Of a stretch of 64,000 bases of DNA, positions 1-7,724 are shown piece after piece (position 1 is the stretch's first letter; every line of letters begins with the position of its first letter). The position numbers and the translations under genes were made by a program. The notes beneath the pieces were generated by a model that was given only the letters and a program-made list of their open reading frames with translations, had not been told where the DNA came from and ran no database searches. The stretch comes from Geomonas anaerohicana. GTDB lineage: Bacteria > Desulfobacterota > Desulfuromonadia > Geobacterales > Geobacteraceae. Where the stretch lies: assembly GCF_016458305.1 (NCBI RefSeq), contig NZ_JAEMHL010000001.1:558001-622000 (forward strand), written 5' to 3'.

Positions 1-828
1 CAGGTAGAGGAAGGAGTTGGCGTCGAAGCGGTCCACGAAGTTGTAGCCGTTGTAGTTGAGGTAGCGCTCCACCTCGAACTGCCCGAAGAAGTCGAACTGG
101 CCGTCACGTGCCGAGAAGCGGCGCCCGAACTTGGCGGTCATCGATTCGTCGGAGAGGAAGGTGATGTGACCGATGCCGCGGGCCAGCGCCAGTCCGTCCT
201 TGGGGTTCTTGCGGTACTCCCCCTTCTTCCAGGTGGGGTCGTTGAAGATGGCCCAGCGCGCCACGGCGTTCAGCGAAATAGCTTGCGCCGACGGGCGCGG
301 CGTGGTGGCCAGCACCACCGCCGAGGCCACCCGGTCCGGATACTGCGTCGCCCACTCCAGGGCCTGCATCCCTCCCATGCTGCCGCCCAGCACGCAGAAG
401 AGTTTCTTGATGCCGAGCCGGTCCATGAGCAGCGCCTGGGCCTTGACCATGTCGCGCACGGTGATGACCGGGAAGGCGAGGTTGTAGCGTTTGCCGGTCT
501 TGGGGTTCAACGAGGTCGGGCCGGTGGATCCGAAGCAGGAACCGATGACGTTGGAGCAGATGACGAAGTAGCGGTCGGTGTCCAGAAGGCAGCCGGGTCC
601 CACGATGTCGTCCCACCAGCCGGCCCGCTTCTCGTCCTGGCTGTAGCGGCCGGCCAGGTGCGCGCTGCCGGTCCAGGCGTGGGTGACCAGGATGGCATTG
701 GAGCGGTCCTCGTTGAGGGTGCCGTAGGTTTCGTAGGCGATATCGATCGGCCCGAGAATACGGCCGCTCTCCAGGCGTAAATCGGTCTCAAAGGTGGCTA
801 TCTGTTCTGTCGCAATGCCGTAGGACAT
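1..828 (-). CDS. metX: Homoserine O-acetyltransferase MetX (C-terminus outside window)
   Basis: Transfers an acetyl group from acetyl-CoA to homoserine, the activating step of methionine synthesis in the cytoplasm. The visible 276 residues are the N-terminal part of an alpha/beta hydrolase of about 370 residues. They contain AYETYGTLN near residue 31 and the nucleophile elbow GGSMGG with Ser near 150. The catalytic Asp and His would lie beyond position 1. The start is the ATG at 828, just downstream of a SAM-I riboswitch and terminator, so expression is predicted to shut off when S-adenosylmethionine is plentiful. The frame runs open to the window edge with no disruption. A succinyltransferase variant of the family cannot be excluded from motifs alone. 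Confidence 0.93.
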   Translation of the reverse strand, partial: MSYGIATEQIATFETDLRLESGRILGPIDIAYETYGTLNEDRSNAILVTHAWTGSAHLAGRYSQDEKRAGWWDDIVGPGCLLDTDRYFVICSNVIGSCFGSTGPTSLNPKTGKRYNLAFPVITVRDMVKAQALLMDRLGIKKLFCVLGGSMGGMQALEWATQYPDRVASAVVLATTPRPSAQAISLNAVARWAIFNDPTWKKGEYRKNPKDGLALARGIGHITFLSDESMTAKFGRRFSARDGQFDFFGQFEVERYLNYNGYNFVDRFDANSFLYL

Positions 829-864
829 GTCTCTCTCGTACTTTCGGGTGCCGGGACCGGCACT

Positions 865-899
865 AAAAAAGCCCCATCTCGGTATGAGAAGGGGCTTTT
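865..899 (-). terminator. Riboswitch-controlled intrinsic terminator before metX
   Basis: On the minus strand a GC-rich hairpin (arms GCCCC/GGGGC extended by TCTC/GAGA) is followed by a run of six T. Its 5' arm (884-899) can instead pair with 917-934, the 3' side of the riboswitch P1 region. This gives the mutually exclusive antiterminator expected of an S-box. Confidence 0.85.
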
Positions 900-928
900 C
901 GGGTGTGACAGTAACTAAAAGCGCCTTT

Positions 929-1023
929 CTCATCTTCGCCTTTCGGCAGGATTTAGCACCTGTCGCCCAATGGGCCGGTTGCTGTGGCTTCGCAGGGCCT
1001 TTCCCTCCACCACTCTAGATAAG
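929..1023 (-). promoter_or_regulatory. SAM-I (S-box) riboswitch aptamer
   Basis: Read on the minus strand, the block carries the conserved S-box words in order: AGAGTGGTGGAGGGA, GGCCCTGCGAAGCC, CAGCAACC, GGTGCTAAATCC and GATGAGAAAG. P1 is formed by 1017-1023 pairing with 929-935 (CTTATCT with AGATGAG, one G-U pair). SAM binding should stabilise P1, free the terminator arm and stop transcription of metX. S-boxes on methionine genes are established for Geobacter relatives; this assignment is from the primary sequence. Confidence 0.93.
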
Positions 1024-1050
1024 CAGGTCTTTCTATTCAATTTTCGGTGC

Positions 1051-1079
1051 AGAATAAGGGAGCCGCTCGTATTTGTCAA
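1051..1079 (-). promoter_or_regulatory. Sigma-70 promoter for the metX leader
   Basis: On the minus strand TTGACA (1074-1079) and TATTCT (1051-1056) are separated by 17 nt. This puts the start of transcription about 20 nt before the riboswitch. Confidence 0.7.
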
Positions 1080-1110
1080 CGGCAAACTGAGCCGCAGGTT
1101 TACCGTGCCG

Positions 1111-1281
1111 CTAGAGCTGCCGGTGGTATTTGACCAGGATATACAGGCACGCCGCACCAGCCACGAACATGCCGATGTCGCGCAGCCAGGGGACCGGCTT
1201 GTCCAAGCCTGACTGTATCAACGGGTCCAGCAGGGCACTGGTCAAAAGCGTTACCGCGGCAAAAGAGAGCAACTTTTTCAT
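1111..1281 (-). CDS. Small hydrophobic protein, 56 aa, coupled to the upstream dehydrogenase
   Basis: Fifty-six residues beginning MKKLLSFAAVTLLTSALL. There is one hydrophobic stretch at about residues 4-19 and a second at about 36-50, separated by a polar DKPVPW linker, so it is probably a small inner-membrane protein. Its ATG overlaps the TGA of the hydroxyacid dehydrogenase gene (ATGA), a translational-coupling arrangement that argues for a real gene. No family was recognised and no function is proposed. Confidence 0.6.
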   Translation of the reverse strand: MKKLLSFAAVTLLTSALLDPLIQSGLDKPVPWLRDIGMFVAGAACLYILVKYHRQL

Positions 1282-2141
1282 GAGGTGATGGCCTTAAGGA
1301 CGGCGCAGAAGTCGCGGTCGGCAAGACCCATCCCCTTTGCCCTCTTGAAGCTCTCATTGGCGGCCGCGGCGGAGACCAGGGGCTGGTTCAGTGTGTCGCC
1401 CAGGGCCACGGCCAGGCGCATGTCCTTCTGCATGTGTTTGAGCGGGAAGGCAGGGTCGAACATCCCCTGCGTCATCTGGGCTCCCTTCAGCTTGAACATC
1501 GGGTTGGCCAGCGCGCCGGAGTCAAGCACGTCCAAAAGGTCCGCGCTGGCAAGGCCCGCCTTCTCCGCCAGGGCCAAGCCCTCGCAGAAGATGGTCATCA
1601 TCCCTCCCATTACCATGTTGACGATGAGCTTCATCTCTGCGCCGCGCCCCACCTCGCCGAGGAAGAGGCTCTTTTTGCCCATCTTCTCGAAGAGCGGCAT
1701 GGTCTTATCGAAGAGGCCGTGGTCGCCGGCGGCGAGGATGATCAGGGTGCCGTCCTCGGCCGGCTTTTTGCTCCCCGACACCGGCGCCTCGAGGAACCTG
1801 CCACCCTTGGCGGTGACTGCGGCCGCGATCTCCTGGGCCGTGGCGGCGTCCACCGTGGACATGTCCACGTAGCCTCGGCCGGCGCCGATTCCTTCCAGCG
1901 CTCCCTGCGGGCCGAAGCAGACGTCATGGGCCGCGGCCGGGTCGGCCAGCATCGCGATGGTGATGGCGCAGGTGGAGGTAACTTCCGCCGGCGTTGCCGC
2001 GACCGCTGCCCCGAGTGCCGCGAACTCCTCGCACTTGGCAGGAGAACGGTTCCAGACCTTGACCTTGAAGCCCGCCTTGATGAGGTTCTTGGCCATGGCG
2101 CTCCCCATGATGCCCAACCCTAAAAAGCCGTACGTTTCCAT
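1278..2141 (-). CDS. NAD(P)-dependent beta-hydroxyacid dehydrogenase (glyoxylate/succinic semialdehyde reductase type)
   Basis: A 287-residue cytoplasmic oxidoreductase of the 3-hydroxyisobutyrate dehydrogenase family. It has the Rossmann motif GFLGLGIMGSAMA at the N-terminus, the substrate-site block DMSTVDAATAQEIA near 95, GSKKPAEDGTL near 122, and the catalytic Lys in GAEMKLIVNMVMGG near 170. Close Geobacter homologues have been described as NADPH-dependent succinic semialdehyde/glyoxylate reductases, so that activity is likely but the true substrate is open. The ATG at 2141 is chosen because an AGGAGG lies 6 nt before it; the ATG at 2147 directly abuts the same AGGAGG. The gene is followed by the overlapping 56-aa membrane protein gene. 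Confidence 0.9.
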   Translation of the reverse strand: METYGFLGLGIMGSAMAKNLIKAGFKVKVWNRSPAKCEEFAALGAAVAATPAEVTSTCAITIAMLADPAAAHDVCFGPQGALEGIGAGRGYVDMSTVDAATAQEIAAAVTAKGGRFLEAPVSGSKKPAEDGTLIILAAGDHGLFDKTMPLFEKMGKKSLFLGEVGRGAEMKLIVNMVMGGMMTIFCEGLALAEKAGLASADLLDVLDSGALANPMFKLKGAQMTQGMFDPAFPLKHMQKDMRLAVALGDTLNQPLVSAAAANESFKRAKGMGLADRDFCAVLKAITS

Positions 2142-2192
2142 GTTCATCCTCCTTCTACATGTGATGTAGCCAGAATAGTATCGTCAGTCCAT

Positions 2193-2279
2193 TCCCCTCC
2201 CCCCGGAGGGGGGAGGCTGGGAGGGGGGAGCTTCAGTACCGCGCCCCCTCCCTAACCCTCCCCCTCCGGGGGGGGACTT
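2193..2279. repeat. GC-rich palindromic intergenic repeat
   Basis: Several short inverted repeats of runs of C and G (core CCTCCCCCCGGAGGGGGG, followed by a second copy of CCCTCCCCCTCCGGGG type) fill the gap between two minus-strand genes. The same style of element recurs near 34.9, 38.1, 38.6, 39.3, 43.0 and 60.0 kb. Confidence 0.75.
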
Positions 2280-2294
2280 ACCGGCATCAGCCTC

Positions 2295-4013
2295 TCAATC
2301 CAACAGCCTCGCCTGCCGCCACCCGCGCACCGAGTTTACCAGAAAAACCGCCTCGGCCCGCTCCAGGTCCTCTCTTTTCAGGATCCTCTCCTTGATCGTC
2401 CACTGGGCCAGCAACTCCTCGCGGAGGGTGCCGGGGAGGAGCCCGCAGCCAAGGGGCGGGGTGCATTTCATGCCGTCGATGACGGCGACCAGGTTGCTGT
2501 AGGTCCCTTCAGTCACCTCGCCGCGCTCGTTCTCGAAGATCACCTCGTCGAGGTCCGGCCGGGCGGCGAGCTCCCGGTGGAACATGTCGCGCCGGCTGGT
2601 CTTATGGTAGAGAAAGGGATCCGAGGAGCTGACACGCTGTCGCGCGAAGGAGACTTTCGCCTCCGGGGTGGCCTCGGCGAGCGGCGTCGCTTCGCAGCTG
2701 AGGCGCCCGTCCCTGAAGAGCAGCAGGCGCACCTTGTACCGTGTTGAAGGGATGAGACCCGCCGCGGTTTCCTGCAAGGCGCGCAGTGCGGCGCCTTCTG
2801 CAAGGGGAAAGGAGAAGTAGCGGGCTGAGCGCTCCAGCCGCTCCAGGTGCCGCTCCAGCAGGGAATACCCCTGCTCGTCATGCAGCAGCGATTCGATCAG
2901 GTGGAATTCCGGCCGCTGCTGTCGGATGAACGTTCCCTTGTCCAGGCACTCCTGGTACTCCGCCTCGGGCTTGGAATCATAGGTGATACCGCTGCCGATA
3001 CCGAGCTCGCCCCGCCCGGTGTCGCAGTCGAGGACGGCGGTGCGGATGGCAACGCTGAAAAGGGCCTCGCCGCCGGGGGAGAAATAGCCGAGGCAGCCGG
3101 TGTACAGACCGCGCGGGTCCGTTTCCAGCTGGGCGATGATCTCCATGCTGCGCTTCTTGGGGGCGCCGGTGACCGAGCCGCAGGGGAACAGGGCCCGGAA
3201 CAGCTCCGGCGGTGTGATTCCGTCCCGGACGCGCGACTCGATGGTGGAGGTCATCTGGTGCACCGTCGGGTGGCTCTCCACGTCGAAGAGCGACTCCACC
3301 CGGACCGAACCGGTCTCAGAGACTATCCCCATGTCGTTGCGCAGCAGGTCTACGATCATGAGGTTCTCCGCCACCTCCTTAGGGCTCTGTCGGAGCTGCG
3401 CTTTCCGGGCCAGATCCTCGGCGTACCAGCGGCCGCGCGGGGCAGTCCCCTTCATGGGGCGGGTAACCAGCCTGCCGTCGGCCAGGGAGAAGAACAGTTC
3501 GGGGGAGGCCGAGAGCACCCGCCACCTGCCGCACTCGAGGTAGCAGTTGTACGGGGTGGGCTGGCTGCGGCTAAGCTCGCTGAAGAAGGAACGGGGGCAG
3601 CCGGTGAAGGCGAAATGCTGCCTGATGGTGTAGTTGACCTGGTAACTGTCCCCGGCGGCTATCAGATCCCGGATCTCCTGCACGCAGTCGCGATACGATT
3701 CCCACCCCGGTGTCGCCTGCCATTCAGAGCAGCGAAAGGGGTTGTCATGGCGCGGGAAGGCCTGGGGGGCGCGCTGGGTGTAGAGCACGAACCAGAGAAG
3801 CGGCATCGGGTGCGGTGCAGAAGTGGTGAGTGCATTGTTGATGGCGCCCGCCGCCTCGTAACAGACAAAGCCCGCGGCATGGAGCCCAGCAGAGAGCTGA
3901 CGCTGCAACTCCTCGAAAGCCGGGAGCACCTCTTCCGGCGTCAGCGCGACTATTTCGCCGACCTGACCGGTGAAGGCGAAGCCGTGCAGGTATGCCGGGA
4001 AGGGGAGCGTCAA
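2295..4013 (-). CDS. pabB: Fused aminodeoxychorismate synthase component I / 4-amino-4-deoxychorismate lyase (PabB-PabC)
   Basis: A 572-residue bifunctional enzyme for p-aminobenzoate, the folate precursor. The N-terminal two thirds are a chorismate-binding domain with RPMKGTAPRG (the PabB-type nucleophile Lys), the GSVTGAPKKRSMEII signature and a C-terminal GIGSGITYDS block. The last ~200 residues are a PLP-dependent aminotransferase class IV domain ending with EVTEGTYSNLVAVIDG and LLPGTLREELL. The open frame extends to 4517, but family alignment begins at LPFPAYLHGF, so the TTG at 4013 is the best start. It overlaps the TGA of the upstream gene (TTGA) and is preceded by a GGCAGGG. The partner glutaminase PabA is not in the window. 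Confidence 0.92.
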   Translation of the reverse strand: MTLPFPAYLHGFAFTGQVGEIVALTPEEVLPAFEELQRQLSAGLHAAGFVCYEAAGAINNALTTSAPHPMPLLWFVLYTQRAPQAFPRHDNPFRCSEWQATPGWESYRDCVQEIRDLIAAGDSYQVNYTIRQHFAFTGCPRSFFSELSRSQPTPYNCYLECGRWRVLSASPELFFSLADGRLVTRPMKGTAPRGRWYAEDLARKAQLRQSPKEVAENLMIVDLLRNDMGIVSETGSVRVESLFDVESHPTVHQMTSTIESRVRDGITPPELFRALFPCGSVTGAPKKRSMEIIAQLETDPRGLYTGCLGYFSPGGEALFSVAIRTAVLDCDTGRGELGIGSGITYDSKPEAEYQECLDKGTFIRQQRPEFHLIESLLHDEQGYSLLERHLERLERSARYFSFPLAEGAALRALQETAAGLIPSTRYKVRLLLFRDGRLSCEATPLAEATPEAKVSFARQRVSSSDPFLYHKTSRRDMFHRELAARPDLDEVIFENERGEVTEGTYSNLVAVIDGMKCTPPLGCGLLPGTLREELLAQWTIKERILKREDLERAEAVFLVNSVRGWRQARLLD

Positions 4014-4867
4014 GTGGGCCCTGCCGAGCAGATGTCGCCGATCGGGCAGGTAGCGCACTTGAGGCGGTCCTTGCCGTCGCACCCTTCCGAGATTCCCAGG
4101 TGGCAGATGGCGAAGTCGTACTTCACCGGGTCGGCCTGGTCGAGCTGCCGCAGGGCCCGGGTGATCTCGCAGGCCATGCGCCAGTCCGCCTGCTTGCGGC
4201 TGGTGAAGCCGAGGAAGCGGCAGATGCGCTGGATGTGGGCGTCGACGGGGATGACCAGCTGCGCCGGGGAGATGCCGTGCCAGATGCCGAGGTCGATGCC
4301 GTCGGCGGGGCGTACCATCCATCTGAGATACATGCAGAGCCGCTTGCAGGCGCTCCCCGAGGCTGGGGAGGGGAAGAAGAACGGGAAGTAGGAGTCCGCG
4401 GGGACGCCACCGGGGCCGAACACGGGGGAGAGGTCGAGGCTTTTCACGGCCTCGGAAAAACCGGAGAGGGTTCCGGTCAGGTCCTCGTCCGCCGGGGTGT
4501 AAAAGCGCAAGAGCCACTTCTCGATGGAACCGGCCTCCTCGATCATTATCCGGGCTGCCAGGAGCAGTGCGCAGAGGTCACGGGCGTCGTTGAAGCGGTG
4601 CTTGAAGCCCGCGAAGTCGCGGCTCCCCTGCTTCGGGTCGAAGCGCTCCACGAAACGGCGCGGGGAGGGGCCCATGGCATCGAAGATAACCGCCAGGTTC
4701 TTCTTGATGATTTTGACGTTGCCGTAGGCGAAAGACGACGCCACTAGCCCGGCGACCTCCTGGTCCAGGGGATCCTGGTAGCGGTGGCAAAACGAGAGCG
4801 GGTCGTTGGCCAGGTGGGCCTGGGAGCGGTTCTGGTACAGCGCTTCGAGTATTGTTTTCAGCTCCAC
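4010..4867 (-). CDS. TIGR02757 family protein, diverged endonuclease III-like iron-sulfur protein
   Basis: A 285-residue protein of a conserved family without an assigned role. The C-terminal third closely resembles the second half of endonuclease III: VIPVDAHIQRICRFLGF matches the VDTHIFRV block holding the catalytic Asp. The end carries C-x7-C-x2-C-x5-C (CDGKDRLKCATCPIGDIC), like the Nth [4Fe-4S] loop. The helix-hairpin-helix LPGVGRKTA with the catalytic Lys is not visible. A DNA-binding or glycosylase-like activity is therefore an inference. The gene is translationally coupled to pabB-pabC (TTGA overlap). Confidence 0.85.
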   Translation of the reverse strand: MELKTILEALYQNRSQAHLANDPLSFCHRYQDPLDQEVAGLVASSFAYGNVKIIKKNLAVIFDAMGPSPRRFVERFDPKQGSRDFAGFKHRFNDARDLCALLLAARIMIEEAGSIEKWLLRFYTPADEDLTGTLSGFSEAVKSLDLSPVFGPGGVPADSYFPFFFPSPASGSACKRLCMYLRWMVRPADGIDLGIWHGISPAQLVIPVDAHIQRICRFLGFTSRKQADWRMACEITRALRQLDQADPVKYDFAICHLGISEGCDGKDRLKCATCPIGDICSAGPT

Positions 4868-4980
4868 GTGTGGTTCCTTCGCTGCGGCCGCCCCGGTGTC
4901 GGCGCGGTAGACAATCGGTTCGAGCCTGCTAGATTATCATAGTTGCTTCATCAGCTTAAAGAGAAAAGGGGGCGGAACAC

Positions 4981-5352
4981 ATGAAGCTTGCTGAACTGTT
5001 TCCGGAAGGGGGGCGCGGCATTTTGGGCACCGCCGACGCGAACGGCGTGGTCAATCTCGCCGTCTTCGCCGTCCCGCACGTGGTCGATGACCAGACCCTG
5101 GCCTGGGGCTTCGGCGACGGGCGCAGCATCGCCAACCTGAGGCAAAACCCGCACGCCAGCTACCTCTACCTGGCGCCGTCGCGAGGCTACAGCGGCTGGA
5201 GGCTGACCCTTACTATGATCGAGGAAAAGGGGGAGGGGGAACTCTTGGGTGAGATCAAGGAGCGGACCGCACTGGTGGCGAGCCCGCAGGCAAGTGCGGC
5301 GGTTTCCCGGGTGGTCTACTTCAAGGTGGACGAGGTCCGGCCACTCATGTGA
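4981..5352 (+). CDS. Pyridoxamine 5'-phosphate oxidase-like FMN-binding protein
   Basis: A 123-residue split-barrel protein of the PNPOx-like family. The pattern is typical: GTADANGVVNLAVFA near 16, then a central WGFGDGRSIANLRQNPHASYLYL and a C-terminal VVYFKVDEVRPL strand. Members bind FMN or related flavins and reduce varied substrates, but the specific reaction is unknown. A purine-rich AAAAGGGGGCGG lies before the ATG. The gene is transcribed divergently from the TIGR02757/pabB pair and converges on dtd with a 1-nt gap. Confidence 0.85.
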   Translation: MKLAELFPEGGRGILGTADANGVVNLAVFAVPHVVDDQTLAWGFGDGRSIANLRQNPHASYLYLAPSRGYSGWRLTLTMIEEKGEGELLGEIKERTALVASPQASAAVSRVVYFKVDEVRPLM

Positions 5353-5353
5353 A

Positions 5354-5803
5354 TCAGCGGTTGGGCGGGGTCTCCAGGACGAAGGTCACCGGCCCGTCGT
5401 TCACCAGCGCCACCTCCATATCGGCCTGGAAGATCCCGCTTTGCACCGGCACTCCCAGCTCCCAAACCTGCCCCATGAAGTAGCTGTACAGCTTGTTGGC
5501 CTCCTCGGGGGCAGCCGCGGTATCGAACGAGGGGCGCCTCCCCTTGGAGCAGTTGCCCGCCAGGGTGAACTGGGATACCGCCAGCATCTCCCCCTTGATG
5601 TCGGGCAGGGCCAGGTTCATCTTGCCCTGGTCGTCACAGAAGATCCTCAGGTTGACGATCTTCTCCGCCATCCAGTCCGCCTGCTTGCAGGTGTCGCCAA
5701 TCTCCACGCCGAGCAGCACCAGGATCCCCGGGCCGATCTCCCCGACCACCTTTCCTGCCACCGTGACGCTTGCCCGCTTGACCCGCTGAATTACCGCCTT
5801 CAC
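5354..5803 (-). CDS. dtd: D-aminoacyl-tRNA deacylase
   Basis: A 149-residue homodimeric proofreading enzyme that hydrolyses D-aminoacyl-tRNA and glycyl-tRNA(Ala). It begins [13 protein letters not shown] and carries the active-site strand [12 protein letters not shown] near residue 77 (SQFTL motif). It also has the C-terminal cross-subunit block [12 protein letters not shown], which holds the NxGPVT motif. The GTG at 5803 is chosen because an AGGAGG precedes it by 7 nt and it overlaps the TGA of the macrodomain gene (GTGA). Length matches the family exactly. Confidence 0.96.
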   Translation of the reverse strand: MKAVIQRVKRASVTVAGKVVGEIGPGILVLLGVEIGDTCKQADWMAEKIVNLRIFCDDQGKMNLALPDIKGEMLAVSQFTLAGNCSKGRRPSFDTAAAPEEANKLYSYFMGQVWELGVPVQSGIFQADMEVALVNDGPVTFVLETPPNR

Positions 5804-6318
5804 GCCAGAACCTCCTGCATCGTTTCCCGATAAATGTCCGCGTCCTCGGCGGAGAATGCCGTAAAAATAATCTTCTTCAAATCCGGGTAGCTGGCCAGTG
5901 CCGCCTTGGCCTCTTCCAGCGCGATGCGGCAGGCCGGCCGCTTGGGGTAGCCGTAGACGCCGGTACTGATGGCGGGGAAGGCGATGCTGGCAAGCCCGTT
6001 TTCGTGCGCCAGCCGGAAACAGTTGCGGTAGCAGGAGCGGAGCAGTTCCGCCTCGCCGCGGCCCCCGCCGTGCCAGACCGGCCCCACGGTGTGGATCACG
6101 TGCCGGGCCGGGAGCCGGTATCCCCCGGTGATCTTCGCCTCTCCGGTCGGGCATCCCCCGAGGGTGCGGCACTCGGCGAGAAGCTCCGGGCCTGCCGCAC
6201 GGTGAATGGCTCCGTCCACGCCACCCCCGCCCAAAAGCGAGCTGTTGGCAGCGTTGACGATGGCGTCCACCGTCACCTTGGTGATATCTACCTGTACGAT
6301 CTCAACCTTGTCGCGCAT
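5800..6318 (-). CDS. Macrodomain O-acetyl-ADP-ribose deacetylase
   Basis: A 172-residue single macrodomain of the YmdB type. It contains [27 protein letters not shown] (read as two adjacent blocks near residues 14-40), [22 protein letters not shown] near 60-80 and the phosphate loop [10 protein letters not shown] near 118. Such proteins remove acetyl groups from O-acetyl-ADP-ribose or ADP-ribose from proteins. It sits in a run with dtd, endonuclease IV and a HIT protein, all small nucleotide- or RNA-quality-control enzymes, and is coupled to dtd by overlap. Confidence 0.93.
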   Translation of the reverse strand: MRDKVEIVQVDITKVTVDAIVNAANSSLLGGGGVDGAIHRAAGPELLAECRTLGGCPTGEAKITGGYRLPARHVIHTVGPVWHGGGRGEAELLRSCYRNCFRLAHENGLASIAFPAISTGVYGYPKRPACRIALEEAKAALASYPDLKKIIFTAFSAEDADIYRETMQEVLA

Positions 6319-6342
6319 GCCGCACCTCCTGCCGGTGCCGGA

Positions 6343-7194
6343 TCAGCTTTCGATCAGGCTCCGCAAAAGTTTGAGGTTTACCGCGTCCATCTCATCCTCG
6401 TCCCCTTTCGGCGTCTCGATCACCTTGGGGACCAGGGCGAAGTGCGGGTCGTTCAGGATGAAGCGGAAGGGCTCCAGCCCAAGCGTGCCGGCGCCGATGT
6501 GCTCGTGGCGGTCCACCTTGCAGCCGAGACCCTTCTTGGAGTCGTTGAGGTGGAAGGCCATCAGCCTGTCGATGCCGAGCAGGGCGTCGAACTCGTCGAA
6601 GGTCCTGCGATAGCCGTCGTGGTCGGCGATGGGATAGCCGGAGGCGAAGGCGTGGCAGGTGTCGAAGCAGACGCCGAAGCGGGTCGGGTCGGAGCAACCG
6701 GTCATGATCGCCTTCAGGTGCTCGAACTTGTAGCCCAGGTTGCTCCCCTGGCCGGCCGTGTTCTCCAGGAGCACCTTGCCGGTAAACTGTGGCACCTCGC
6801 CGAAGAGCTGGTCGAAGGCCTCGCAGACGCGCCGGATGCCCACTTCCTCCCCGTCGCCGTTGTGGGAGCCGGGGTGCATGACCACCTTGTCGATGCCGAG
6901 CTTGGCGCAGCGCTCCAGCTCCTCCCGGAAGGCTATCAGGCTCTTGTCCTTCACGTCGCCGGGGGCTGCTGCCAGGTTGATCAGGTAGATGTCGTGGCTC
7001 ATGACGCTTTTCATGCCGCTGGCCGCGAACTTGTCCCGGAAGAGCTGTGCGTCGGCGTCGGAAATCGCCTTGCCGCGCCACTGGTTGGAGTTCTGGGTGA
7101 AGACCTGGATCACCCCGCAGCCGGAGGCGACCCCGCGGTCGACGGCGTTGTGGATCCCCCCGGAGATGGAGACGTGTGCGCCCAAAAGGTCCAT
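6343..7194 (-). CDS. nfo: Deoxyribonuclease IV (endonuclease IV)
   Basis: A 283-residue AP endonuclease that cleaves DNA 5' to abasic sites. The TIM-barrel zinc ligands are visible: GAHVSISGGIHNAVD at the start, VMHPGSHNGDGEE near 108, LLENTAGQGSNLG near 142, CFDTCHAFASGY near 176, FHLNDSKKGLG near 211 and DRHEHIGAG near 225. Length and motif order match Nfo. Its ATG overlaps the last base of the HIT gene stop, so the two are cotranscribed. Confidence 0.97.
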   Translation of the reverse strand: MDLLGAHVSISGGIHNAVDRGVASGCGVIQVFTQNSNQWRGKAISDADAQLFRDKFAASGMKSVMSHDIYLINLAAAPGDVKDKSLIAFREELERCAKLGIDKVVMHPGSHNGDGEEVGIRRVCEAFDQLFGEVPQFTGKVLLENTAGQGSNLGYKFEHLKAIMTGCSDPTRFGVCFDTCHAFASGYPIADHDGYRRTFDEFDALLGIDRLMAFHLNDSKKGLGCKVDRHEHIGAGTLGLEPFRFILNDPHFALVPKVIETPKGDEDEMDAVNLKLLRSLIES

Positions 7195-7631
7195 TACGCC
7201 CTCCCCTTGACGCCCAGTTTGCCGAGGTGGGTCCTGATCAGCTCGGTCCGGGCCAGGTACTCCTCGCTTTTAAGGATCAGTTCCTGGTGCGGCTCGCTCC
7301 AGTGCGGGCGCGGCCAGAGCGCGTCGGACGAGCGGCGCGGCACCACGTGCCAGTGCATGTGCGGCGCCATGTTGCCCAGCAGTTCATAGTTGATCTTGTC
7401 CGGGCTGAAAGCGTTGTAGAGGGCTTCCGCCACGGCACAGACCTCCGCCATCACCCCGTTGCGCACCGTCTCGGAGAGGTGGAACAGTTCGGTGACGTGG
7501 TCCTTGGTATAGACGAAGCAGTAACCGGCGAAGAACTGGTCCCGGTTCAGCGAAACCATGGTGTGTTCGAGCTCGATGACACGCTGGTCCACGTCGTCTT
7601 GCCACTTGGTGCAGATGGGGCATGAGTTCAC
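7194..7631 (-). CDS. HIT family nucleotide hydrolase/transferase
   Basis: A 145-residue histidine-triad protein. The active-site triad HMHWHVVPR lies near residue 92, preceded by the NYELLGNMAP substrate block. The N-terminal CPICTKW is the CxxC zinc pair seen in bacterial HIT proteins. It probably hydrolyses dinucleoside polyphosphates or nucleoside phosphoramidates; the exact substrate is unknown. It lies directly upstream of nfo with a 1-nt overlap. Confidence 0.93.
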   Translation of the reverse strand: MNSCPICTKWQDDVDQRVIELEHTMVSLNRDQFFAGYCFVYTKDHVTELFHLSETVRNGVMAEVCAVAEALYNAFSPDKINYELLGNMAPHMHWHVVPRRSSDALWPRPHWSEPHQELILKSEEYLARTELIRTHLGKLGVKGRA

Positions 7632-7648
7632 AAAAGGCTCCTAAAGGC

Positions 7649-7724
7649 AGATTGAGATTAAGACAAAGATTGAGCTTCTCCTTAGTCTCACTCTCAGTCT
7701 TCGCCTTAATCTTAATCTTGATCT
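7649..7724. repeat. A/T-rich dispersed repeat overlapping the dapF stop codon
   Basis: An imperfect inverted repeat built from AGATTGAGATTAAG-like words. Its minus-strand edge AGATCAAGATTAAGATT supplies the last codons and stop of dapF (ends IDQD). The same words follow the stop codon of the OmpA gene at 59894-59922. Confidence 0.55.
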
